This document shows positions 1 to 7,400 of a stretch of DNA of 25,455 bases, one piece after another. Positions within the stretch are counted from its first letter, which is position 1; each line of letters opens with the position of its first letter. Made by a program: the position numbers and the translations under genes. The notes beneath the pieces were generated by a model that saw only the letters and a program-made list of their open reading frames with translations, was not told the DNA's origin and did no database searches. The stretch is from the NCBI GenBank assembly GCA_900547195.1, contig URFQ01000034.1:1-25455 (forward strand), given 5' to 3'. This DNA is from an uncultured Butyricicoccus sp. GTDB lineage: Bacteria; Bacillota; Clostridia; Oscillospirales; Butyricicoccaceae.

Positions 1-27
1 AAAGCGCAGCTTTTGCGGGGTATGATT

Positions 28-55
28 GCGAGTTCGAGCCTCGTCATCCGCTCCA
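28..55 (+). tRNA. 3' end of a tRNA (T arm, acceptor, CCA), probably a tRNA-Gly remnant or att site
   Basis: Positions 28-32 (GCGAG) pair with 40-44 (CTCGT) around a standard TTCGAGC T loop. They are followed by an acceptor strand CATCCGC (45-51), a T discriminator and encoded CCA (53-55). A U discriminator with an acceptor ending CCGC fits bacterial tRNA-Gly. Bases 1-27 do not fold into a 5-bp/7-nt anticodon arm at the expected distance in any register I tried. The tRNA therefore seems to be only a 3' fragment, as left when an element integrates into a tRNA 3' end. Truncation by the window edge alone would not explain the missing anticodon arm. The identity as Gly is an inference. Confidence 0.6.
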
Positions 56-66
56 TAGAAAAAGAC

Positions 67-79
67 ACCCTTTGGGGTG
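67..79 (+). terminator. Left half of a terminator-like hairpin after the tRNA end
   Basis: The stem CACCC-TTTG-GGGTG follows an A-rich lead (AAAAAGA). The expected complement TCTTTTT is missing after 79 and the sequence diverges into CACGCCG. A matching right half, GGGTGTCTTTTTT, occurs at 827-838. Confidence 0.35.
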
Positions 80-99
80 CACGCCGTAAAGAAGTAACA

Positions 100-132
100 C
101 CCGCTGAGAGGCAGCTTGCTTTTCGGCGGGTG
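100..132 (+). repeat. Inverted repeat upstream of the AT-rich gene
   Basis: CACCCGC (about 99-104) pairs with GCGGGTG (126-132) across a roughly 21-nt loop. It ends seven bases before the TATAAT box of the promoter at 116-144, so it overlaps the -35/spacer region. It could be an operator or the end of an upstream transcript. No T run follows. Confidence 0.35.
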
Positions 133-144
133 CTTCTGTATAAT
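116..144 (+). promoter_or_regulatory. Sigma-A-like promoter of the 186-689 gene
   Basis: A perfect -10 TATAAT lies at 139-144, with a weak -35 TTGCTT at 116-121 and a 17-bp spacer. It is about 40 bases ahead of the start codon of the AT-rich gene. Confidence 0.55.
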
Positions 145-185
145 AAAAAGGGTGAAAAATACCGATTTTAAAGAGAGGCATATCA

Positions 186-689
186 ATGGAAAATTATATC
201 GAAGTGAATCCAACCATCAAAAAGCAAGAGATATGTTTATTATTAGAAAAAATGAACTGTCAATATGAAATTCATACCTCAGATACAGATAAGGAATACG
301 AATACTTGGATGAACATGATATTTGTATTACAGTGCTCAATCCAAGTTCTAAATATCCATTATATATTGATTTGGAAGAGAGCGGGGAATTTAGATTAAC
401 ATATGATCAGTGGCACCAGCACTATTTTGCGGAAGAATGGGATTACGACAATCTGCGTGAAAATTTAATTGATATTTTAACGAATAACAGGTGCGTGATA
501 ATCATAAGCAGTAGTAAAAGATGTCTGCTCAGTAAATTATCACGGGCAAAAATTGGCAAAGATTATAATTATAGCAATGATATAAAAGAGCTACCGGAGG
601 AATTTCAAAAGGAGATAAATGAATTAAAAGGAAAAGTAGAATTAGTTTATTGGGATACCAAGGAAAGTGTTGCAATAGATGTTGCGTAA
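186..689 (+). CDS. AT-rich orphan protein, 167 aa, function unknown
   Basis: I do not recognise this family. The product is a 167-residue, acidic, soluble-looking protein without a signal peptide or membrane segment. It is rich in Asp, Glu, Tyr and Asn, with a run of aromatic residues in its middle (YDQWHQHYF, EEWDYDN). The start at 186 is supported by AGAGAGG at 172-178 and the TATAAT promoter at 139-144. Its base composition and A/T-ending codons are unlike the GC-rich genes that follow, and it stands alone between a tRNA fragment and a strong hairpin at 766-799. This suggests recent acquisition. Small acidic solitary proteins of this kind are sometimes immunity proteins, but nothing in the sequence proves that. 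Confidence 0.8.
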   Translation: MENYIEVNPTIKKQEICLLLEKMNCQYEIHTSDTDKEYEYLDEHDICITVLNPSSKYPLYIDLEESGEFRLTYDQWHQHYFAEEWDYDNLRENLIDILTNNRCVIIISSSKRCLLSKLSRAKIGKDYNYSNDIKELPEEFQKEINELKGKVELVYWDTKESVAIDVA

Positions 690-719
690 AACTTCCCATT
701 TATCGTGCCGTCCCACGGG

Positions 720-736
720 CACTTTCCCTGAAAGTG
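720..736 (+). repeat. Perfect hairpin CACTTTC-CCT-GAAAGTG
   Basis: There is a seven-base perfect stem with a 3-nt loop, just downstream of the 186-689 gene and next to another short hairpin (GTGCC/GGCAC, about 705-721). No T run follows, so it is more likely an mRNA 3' structure than an intrinsic terminator. Confidence 0.35.
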
Positions 737-765
737 TCATAGTGGGTTATATACTTTCAAATAGC

Positions 766-799
766 AAAGCGGACAGGTCGAATATGGCCTGCCCGCTTT
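766..799 (+). terminator. Strong hairpin terminator after the AT-rich gene
   Basis: AAAGCGGACAGGTC (766-779) pairs with GGCCTGCCCGCTTT (786-799) over a 6-nt loop, with mostly Watson-Crick and a few G-U or mismatched pairs. A short TTTC tract ends the structure. The A-rich and T-rich flanks would allow termination in either direction. Confidence 0.6.
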
Positions 800-826
800 C
801 TACATCCTTGCGGAGCCCCGCCCTTC

Positions 827-846
827 GGGTGTCTTTTTTGTTTTTT
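827..846 (+). terminator. Orphan right half of a terminator (GGGTGTC plus T tract)
   Basis: GGGTGTCTTTTTTGTTTTTT has the T tract of an intrinsic terminator, but only a 3-bp local stem (CCC-TTC-GGG). Its full partner GACACCC is found at 64-70, next to the tRNA end. See the finding on a split terminator. Confidence 0.35.
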
Positions 847-928
847 GGACGGCGCGGCTCGAAAGCCCGCCTACAGCGGCATCCCCGGAAAAGGCGCGCG
901 TCCCCTTTTAAAACCCCCGCAAACGGCG

Positions 929-934
929 TATAAT
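929..934 (+). promoter_or_regulatory. Putative -10 box of the RNase R transcript
   Basis: TATAAT at 929-934 lies about 50 bases ahead of the rnr start. The matching -35 region (TTTTAA, 906-911) is weak. Confidence 0.4.
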
Positions 935-982
935 GATAATATGTCTAAATATCGCCATCACCTCTTGAAAGGAGGGCATTGC

Positions 983-3109
983 ATGGAACAGCTTGACCGT
1001 AAGGTGATTGATCTGCTCGCGCGGCCGATGCGCATTGAAGAACTGCGCCGCCTGTTGCCCGGCGCGGGCAAACAGGAGCTCAAAGATTGCGTTCAGCGCC
1101 TGTCCCAAAGCGGGCAAATCGTGAAAAATAAGAAAAACCGCTTGGCGCAGGCCGCGCATTTTGGCTGCATCGCAGGCGTTTATCTGGCTACCGAGCGCGG
1201 TTTCGGCTTCGTTGCGCCCGATAAAAAAGACGAACAGGGCGACGTCTTCATTCCGCCAAACGCAGGCGGGGACGCCTGGCATGGGGATCGCGTCCTCATC
1301 CGCGTGCATGAGGACGGACGTCGCCGGGACGGCTCCCCCCGCCGGGAAGGCGAGGTGATTCGTGTGCTCGAACGCAGCCGTGAGGAAATCGTGGGCGCGG
1401 TGCGCCGCCGGGGCAAATCCTGCGTTTTGGAGCCTGCAAGCAAAAAATATCCGGAAATCATGCTGCCAAAAGCGCATCTGCACGGCGCGCAGCCGGGCGA
1501 CCGCGTCTCCGTGCGCATGATGTACTACGGCGAGGGCAAGGTGCTGCCGCAAGCGGCGGTCACGCAGGTTTTTGGTGAAAACGGCACCATGCAGGCGTCC
1601 ATTGCTGCCATCCTGCACGAAAACGGCATTATAGAAGGGTTTTCCTCCGAAGCGGCCGCGCAGGCGGAAGGCCTTGGGGATCATATCCCTGCGGATGCAC
1701 TTGAGGGCCGCCGCGATTTGCGCGGCCAGCTGATTTTTACCATCGACGGCGACAGCGCCAAGGATTTTGATGACGCGGTTTCTCTGACTCCGTTGGAAAA
1801 CGGCCGCGTGCTGCTCGGCGTGCACATTGCGGACGTCTCCCACTACGTCACGCCCGGCAGCCCGCTGGACGATGACGCCTATCGCCGCGGCACGTCGGTC
1901 TATTACCCCGGCCACGTCGTGCCCATGCTGCCGTTCGCCCTGTCGGACGGGCTGTGCTCGCTGGTTCCGGACGAGGATCGTCTGGCGTTCTCCGCCTTTT
2001 TGGAGCTTGGCTCGGACGGGCGGCGGCACAAAGCGGAGTTTTCCAAATCGGTGATCCGTTCCAAAGCGCGCATGACCTACAAGAATGTCAACAAAATTCT
2101 GAATGGCGACGCAGAGTTGACCAAAAAATATGGTTTTCTGGCAGAAACCGTGCATAAAATGGCCGATCTGGCCGATGTCCTGCGGAAACAGCGCATGGAG
2201 CGCGGCGCGCTCGATCTAGACATCCCGGAAGCCGAAATCACGGTTGACGAGCAGGGCGAACCAGTCGAGCTGCGCTACCGCGACCGCGGCCGTGCCGAGA
2301 AAATGATCGAGGAATTCATGCTGCAGGCAAACGAGGCGGTCGCGGAGTTTATGGACAAGCACAGCCACCCGGCTGTATTTCGCGTGCACGAGAACCCAGA
2401 CCCGGAAAAACTTCGCGTGTTCGCGCAGTTTGCACGCCCGTTTGGCTACCGCATCGATCCAAACAAGCCGCAAGACACCAGACAATTCCAGATCGTGCTT
2501 GATAGGGCGGCGGACGACCCACGCCAGCGCGCCCTGCCAGCCCTTTTGCTGCGCTCCCTCGCGCGCGCGCGCTATTCGGAGGAAAATCTCGGCCACTACG
2601 GTTTACAGGCCAAATACTATCTGCACTTTACCTCTCCCATTCGCCGCTATCCCGACCTGGCCACCCATCGTATGCTGCAAAAGGCGCTGGCAGGCGATGC
2701 GTTCACGCGCACGGACTACCAATTTTGTGAAAATGCAGCTAGCCAGTCCACAACCCGTGAACTTGCCGCCGACACCGCCGAACGCGACATCGACAAGCTG
2801 TACATTGCGGCGTATATGGAGCGTTTCCTGGGGCAGGACTTCGACGGCGAGGTCACGGGCGTGCAGGCATTCGGCATTTTTGTCGCACTGCCGAACGGCG
2901 CGGAAGGTCTTGTCCGCATCGAATCGCTGCCCGGCTATTTTGAATACGATGATCAGAAAATGGCGCTCACGAGCCGCGCCGGTGTGCGGTATACGATCGG
3001 CACGCCGGTGCGTGTGCGCCTTGTCAGCGCAAACCGCGCAAGCGGCCAAATCGATTTTGTGCTCACCCCGACAACCCCCGTAAAGGAAGAAAAACCATGC
3101 CTGGACTGA
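983..3109 (+). CDS. rnr: Ribonuclease R (RNase II/RNB family 3'-5' exoribonuclease)
   Basis: This is a processive 3'-5' exoribonuclease that degrades structured RNA in the cytoplasm. The start at 983 follows AAAGGAGG (968-975) and gives 708 aa, normal for the family; an in-frame ATG at 845 has no comparable ribosome binding site. Domain order: winged-helix-like N terminus (about 1-55), cold-shock OB domain (RGFGFVAP near 72, DVFIPP near 88), second OB domain, RNB catalytic domain with the DFDDA metal-binding motif at 261-265 and the signature HFTSPIRRYPDL, then a C-terminal S1 domain (FDGEVTGVQAFGIFV). The E. coli-type long basic tail is absent, as usual in Firmicutes. In many Firmicutes rnr is followed by smpB and tmRNA. 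Here it is followed by a patatin-like gene that overlaps its end by 13 bases. Confidence 0.95.
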   Translation: MEQLDRKVIDLLARPMRIEELRRLLPGAGKQELKDCVQRLSQSGQIVKNKKNRLAQAAHFGCIAGVYLATERGFGFVAPDKKDEQGDVFIPPNAGGDAWHGDRVLIRVHEDGRRRDGSPRREGEVIRVLERSREEIVGAVRRRGKSCVLEPASKKYPEIMLPKAHLHGAQPGDRVSVRMMYYGEGKVLPQAAVTQVFGENGTMQASIAAILHENGIIEGFSSEAAAQAEGLGDHIPADALEGRRDLRGQLIFTIDGDSAKDFDDAVSLTPLENGRVLLGVHIADVSHYVTPGSPLDDDAYRRGTSVYYPGHVVPMLPFALSDGLCSLVPDEDRLAFSAFLELGSDGRRHKAEFSKSVIRSKARMTYKNVNKILNGDAELTKKYGFLAETVHKMADLADVLRKQRMERGALDLDIPEAEITVDEQGEPVELRYRDRGRAEKMIEEFMLQANEAVAEFMDKHSHPAVFRVHENPDPEKLRVFAQFARPFGYRIDPNKPQDTRQFQIVLDRAADDPRQRALPALLLRSLARARYSEENLGHYGLQAKYYLHFTSPIRRYPDLATHRMLQKALAGDAFTRTDYQFCENAASQSTTRELAADTAERDIDKLYIAAYMERFLGQDFDGEVTGVQAFGIFVALPNGAEGLVRIESLPGYFEYDDQKMALTSRAGVRYTIGTPVRVRLVSANRASGQIDFVLTPTTPVKEEKPCLD

Positions 3110-3936
3110 TTTTAGAGGGCGGCACGCTCCGCCCGGTGTTCTCGTGCGGCGTGCTGGACGCCCTGCTCGACCACGATCTCATGTTTGACTATGTGATCGG
3201 CGTATCGGCGGGCATTACGTATGCCTATTCCTACCTGTCCCGCCAGCGCGGACGCAATCTTGAAGTGTTCACCAAATATCGCAGGGACAAACGGTATTTA
3301 TCGCTGCGGAACTACGCAAAATGCCGTTCTTTATTTGGTCTCGACTTTGTTTTTGACGAAATCCCGAACAAACTGATCCCTTTTGACTGGAATGCCTTCC
3401 GCGCCTATCAGGGCCGCGTTCTGGTCGGTGTGACGAACGCCGCGACCGGCGCCATCGAATACCTGGACGGGAAACAGCTCGATTTGCCGTGTACCATGCT
3501 GCGTGCAACCTGTGCCATTCCATTTTATTTCCCGCCGATTGAAGTAAACGGCGTGCAGTATTACGACGGCGGTTTGGCTGATTCCATCCCCGTTGTCAAG
3601 TCCCTTCACGACGGCAACCGAAAAAACCTGATTGTCCTGACCCGCCCGGAGGGATACCGCAAAACCACCGCCCACGGCACACGGGCCGCGGCGCGGGCGC
3701 TCCGCCGCAAATATCCAAACCTGTCGGATACCATGCTCGGCCGTGCCAAGCGTTACAACGATACCCTGTGTTTCTGCGACCAGCTGGTGAAAAAACAGCC
3801 GGAAAACACCGTGCTTCTGCGTCCCGGCTATCCGCTGAACTCTTTTGAAAAGGATGTGAGCATGCTCAAGAAAAACTATGAGCATGGCTATCAGTTGGCC
3901 GTCGGCCATATGGATCAGATCAAGGCTCTTTTTTAG
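3097..3936 (+). CDS. Patatin-like phospholipase family protein (YjjU-like)
   Basis: This is a 279-aa patatin-fold acyl hydrolase, probably cytoplasmic or membrane-associated and acting on lipid esters; the substrate is unknown. The Ser-Asp dyad is visible: GVSAG with Ser37, and DGG with Asp157. The oxyanion-hole region near residues 8-14 reads GGTLRPVF where relatives usually have a Gly-rich GGGxRG stretch, so a Pro replaces the last Gly. Length and the conserved block around FYFPPIEVNG match bacterial YjjU-type patatins. The ATG at 3097 lies inside the end of rnr, with AAAGGA about ten bases upstream, so translation is probably coupled. Transcription ends at the hairpin 3948-3990. Confidence 0.9.
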   Translation: MPGLILEGGTLRPVFSCGVLDALLDHDLMFDYVIGVSAGITYAYSYLSRQRGRNLEVFTKYRRDKRYLSLRNYAKCRSLFGLDFVFDEIPNKLIPFDWNAFRAYQGRVLVGVTNAATGAIEYLDGKQLDLPCTMLRATCAIPFYFPPIEVNGVQYYDGGLADSIPVVKSLHDGNRKNLIVLTRPEGYRKTTAHGTRAAARALRRKYPNLSDTMLGRAKRYNDTLCFCDQLVKKQPENTVLLRPGYPLNSFEKDVSMLKKNYEHGYQLAVGHMDQIKALF

Positions 3937-3947
3937 CTTCCGGAAAC

Positions 3948-3990
3948 AAAAGCCGCCGTTTGAGCATGCTCAGCTTAAACGGCGGCTTTT
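3948..3990. terminator. Bidirectional terminator between convergent genes
   Basis: The 14-bp perfect stem AAAAGCCGCCGTTT / AAACGGCGGCTTTT encloses a loop that contains the palindrome GAGCATGCTC (3962-3971). It has A and T flanks on both sides and lies between the patatin gene (+) and the thioesterase gene (-). Confidence 0.9.
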
Positions 3991-4000
3991 CTTTGCAATT

Positions 4001-4393
4001 TCAGCCCAGTTTTGCCTGCGCTTTGGCTTCAAATCGCGCTTTATCGACAATCGCGCGCTGATGGATCCCTTCCCCGATCAGGCCCTTTTCGTCATACGCC
4101 GCAACCCGAAAGGTCAGAATTTTTCCGTTCGGGGCAATTTCGGTCAGCTCGGTTTCAAAACGAACCCTCATCCCCGCCGGGGTTGCCGCCACATGGCTTA
4201 CGTTCATCAGCGTACCCACAGTGGTCTTTCCCTCGTCCAGTTCGTCCGCAACCGAAGCCGCCGCGGCGCCTTCCATGCCCGCAATCATCATCGGGGTGGC
4301 GTACACAGCCACCAGCCCGCTGCCAACCTGGTTTGCCAGCAGGTTTTCGGTGACGGTCAACGCATGTGTGCCCTTCATGCCAACAGTAATCAT
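4001..4393 (-). CDS. FlK-like hotdog-fold thioesterase
   Basis: This is a small hotdog-fold acyl-CoA thioesterase of the fluoroacetyl-CoA thioesterase (FlK) type. From memory of FlK, the alignment is collinear. A Thr-Pro pair then Glu eight residues later (Thr33, Glu41) and a VSHVAATPAG block with His67 match the FlK catalytic Thr-Glu-His triad in spacing. A conserved GIHQRAIVDKARFEAK tail follows. The natural substrate is probably a short acyl-CoA, since FlK homologues are common in Clostridia that never meet fluoroacetate. I chose the start at 4393 because GAGGG precedes it at the right distance; the ATG at 4408 would add five residues but has no ribosome binding site. The gene has its own promoter at 4424-4452. 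Confidence 0.85.
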   Translation of the reverse strand: MITVGMKGTHALTVTENLLANQVGSGLVAVYATPMMIAGMEGAAAASVADELDEGKTTVGTLMNVSHVAATPAGMRVRFETELTEIAPNGKILTFRVAAYDEKGLIGEGIHQRAIVDKARFEAKAQAKLG

Positions 4394-4423
4394 TTTCTTC
4401 CCTCGCATTCTACGCTTTTTTAC

Positions 4424-4452
4424 AGCGTACCTTGTTTTTCAATGTTTGTCAA
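4424..4452 (-). promoter_or_regulatory. Promoter of the thioesterase gene, with a hairpin over its -10
   Basis: Reading the minus strand, a perfect -35 TTGACA (4447-4452), a 17-bp spacer and -10 TACGCT (4424-4429) lie about 30 bases ahead of the start. The -10 hexamer is one arm of an inverted repeat TACGCT...AGCGTA (4411-4429), which could be an operator. Confidence 0.65.
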
Positions 4453-4467
4453 TCCTGAAATATGCGT

Positions 4468-7400
4468 TCAAAACAGGCTTAGCTGCACGCCGGTGCTCCC
4501 TCGCCGGACGGAAGCGCGCTCCTCCGCATAGGTTCCGGCGGGGATTTCCTCCAGAAAGGGGGAGGGCTGCTGCTGCGAAACCAACACCAGTTCGTCCCTT
4601 GCGCGCGTCATCCCCACATAAAAGAGGCGGCGTTCCTCAAAGATATCCACAGCCTGTGCAGAACTCTCGAGCGGTATACAGCCGCGCGCCAGGCCGCACA
4701 AATACACCGCGCCAAACTCCAGCCCCTTCGCGCCGTGCAGGGTGGACAATGTCACCGCCCCCGACGCATATTTTTTTGCGCTTGTACGCAGCAGGTCGCC
4801 TTCCGCACCGAGCAGCACGCCGTCCAGCAAATCGGGAATGTCCTTGTAAAAGGCGGCGAGCTGGATCAGCCGCACGAAATCCGCATCTTCCGCCCATCCG
4901 TACCGCGCCGCCCAATCGCTCAGCAGCTTCACCGGTTTGGCTTTTTTGAGGATGGGGGACAGGGCCTCCATCTCGCGCAGCGCCAGCCGGAGCTGCCCGT
5001 CTTCCGCATACGGCGCGCCGCGCGCGGAAAGCGCTTCCGCTCCTGGCTCGTCCGGCATCCCCTCATACAGCCGGGCAAATCCATCAATGCGATCCTCCGG
5101 GCATCCCCATACTGCACGCAGCGCGGAACGCAGCGCAATCGTATCCTGTGGGGTCCGCAGGAAACGCAGAAAGCAGAGCACGCCATGCACGCAAGGTGCG
5201 GATAAATATTCTCCCCGCCCGGCAACGACGCAGGGGATCCCGGCGCGCGACAGGGTGCGCTCCAGCCGGTCCAGCTGCCTGCGGGTACGGCACAGCACCG
5301 CAATGTCCCCAAAGCTGCGGCTGGCCGGCGCTGCGTTCCGCCGCCCTGCGGCGAGCATGTCCACGCCGCCGACCATCTGCGCAATGTCGCGCGCAACAAA
5401 GCCGGCTTCATCGCCCGGCCCTTCGGCGCGAACCATTCGCACCACGCCGCCTGCCGGACGGGTGGGGAAGAGCGGCCGTGCGCCCCCCGGATTGCATGCA
5501 ATCACCGGCTGTGCACACGCGAGGATCTCAGGCGCGGCGCGGTAGTTCTTCGTCAGGCGCACCGGACAGCATTCCGGTTCGTCCTCTGCCAGCTGCGCAA
5601 AACAATCCTTCGACGCGCCGCGGAACCCATAAATCGCCTGATCCGGGTCGCCGATGACGAACAGGGTTCCGTGGCCGCTCCATGCGCGGGCAAGCTGATA
5701 CTGCGTATCGTTTACGTCCTGAAACTCATCCACCAGCACATGACAGGGCTTTTTTCGTTGTTTTTCGGCCTTACAAGCCTCCAGTTCGTCGAGCAGCAGG
5801 TCGTCATAATCGACCGCGCCGCTGACGCGCAGCTTCCAATCATACACTGCCGCCTGCTCGTGCAGCAGCCCGGCGTGTCCTTCGTCCACGCCGTTTTTCA
5901 GCGCGGAAACCGCCTGCAAAAACTTCGCGGGCGCGCCATCCCAACCGGTTTCCCGCACGGCCTGCGCGGCGAGCGCCAGCGCTTCGTCCGGCGCAAGCAG
6001 GATCCCGCCCTGGCCGCGCGCTTTCCGGCGGGCAAGGGCAATGGCGTGGAAGGTGCCTACCGTCAAGCCGCGCATGGCGCGCCTGCCGCCGAGCGTCTGC
6101 GCGAGGCGCTGCCGCAGCCCTTCGGCCGCCTGATTGGTAAAAGTCACGGCCACAATCTGCGACGGCGCGATTCCAAGCGTGCCGATCATATAAGCGATGC
6201 GTGCTGTGAGCGTCTGGGTTTTTCCCGTGCCCGGGCCTGCCGATACGGCAGTGACGCGCGCGGTCGTGCATGCAGCGGCGCGCTGCTCGTCGTTCAGGCC
6301 GTCGGCCGGGGCGGGGGAGGGCGGGAATTCCGCTGCTTTTCCGACTGGTTCCAGCGTCAATTGCTCCGCGTCTTCATGCACGCTTTGCGGCGGCTCGGGC
6401 AGGCCGAACAGGCTGACCTGCCCGCCAAGAGTTCCGATTTCAGCCGGGGAAAGCAGCTCGATTACGCCATATTGCCCGTCGAATCCGGGCTTGCGCACCA
6501 CTTCCCCCGCACGCAGACGGCGCAGGCCCTCCTGTACCCACTCTCCTGCGACCCGTCCCACATCGGCAAGCGGCGCGTCGCGCAGGATATAAAATTCCGG
6601 CCCCAGCTCACGGAGCAGACGCTGATACTGCTCCTGCACGCGCCCAGACGCCGCGCGCACGCCCGTCGACGCCGCAATCACCTCCGGCAGGGGCGCGAGG
6701 CTTTCAAAGGGCTTTTCCCGCTTGGCCCCCGCCGGGCGGTCGGCCAGTTCCTCCACGCGGTGCTCCACGCCGATTGTAATTTTTCCGCCGCAAACTGGGC
6801 ATTTCCCGCCGTATTGAAGCGTTTGGGCTGGGGTCAGGCACACGCCGCAGTGCCGATGGCCGTCCAGATGGTATTTTCCTTCCTCGGGGAAAAACTCAAC
6901 CGTCCCGCAAAAACCGTCCGGGTTGCGCCCCTCGATCGCGTCCGCGAGCGCATCAAAGCTCCAGTCAATCTCGAGCAGGTTGGCCTCGCGGCCAAGCTTG
7001 CCGGGGGAGTGCGCATCTGAATTCGACACGAGGGTGTAACGGTCGAGCATGGATACGCGCGCGTTCATATCCGGGTCGGAGGATAAGCCGGTTTCCAGCG
7101 CGTGGATCTCGCCGGACAGGTCGCCGAAGCAGTCTTCCAGCGTGTCAAAGCCGGAAAACGCGCCGAACAGTGAGAAATGCGGCGTCCAGATATGCGCCGG
7201 AATCAGCACGGCGCGGGGGCACGCCTCGAGCGTGATCTCCAGCAGGTCGCGGCAATCCAGCCCCAAAATCGGCCGTCCGTCCGAATGGATGTTGCCGATG
7301 GCTTCCAGACGTTTTGCCAGCGTTTCGGCCTCGTCCAGGCCGGGAAGCAGGATGACATTGTGCACTTTGCGCACTTTTCCATCCTTTTTGTAGATGGAGC

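Noticed and set aside
1..55. A complete tRNA or tmRNA end merely cut by the window edge
   Set aside because: No anticodon arm fits in bases 1-27 in any register tried, and tmRNA normally has an A discriminator. This is left as a remnant, with moderate certainty.
679..933. 84-codon open frame after the AT-rich gene
   Set aside because: It runs through the terminator hairpin at 766-799 and the T tract at 832-846, has no ribosome binding site and resembles no protein.
845..982. Longer N terminus for RNase R starting at 845
   Set aside because: It would cover the promoter-like TATAAT and has no ribosome binding site. The ATG at 983 has AAAGGAGG.
5671..7020. 449-codon frame antisense to the nuclease-helicase gene
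   Set aside because: It is a shadow frame; the minus-strand reading has all motifs of two known domains.
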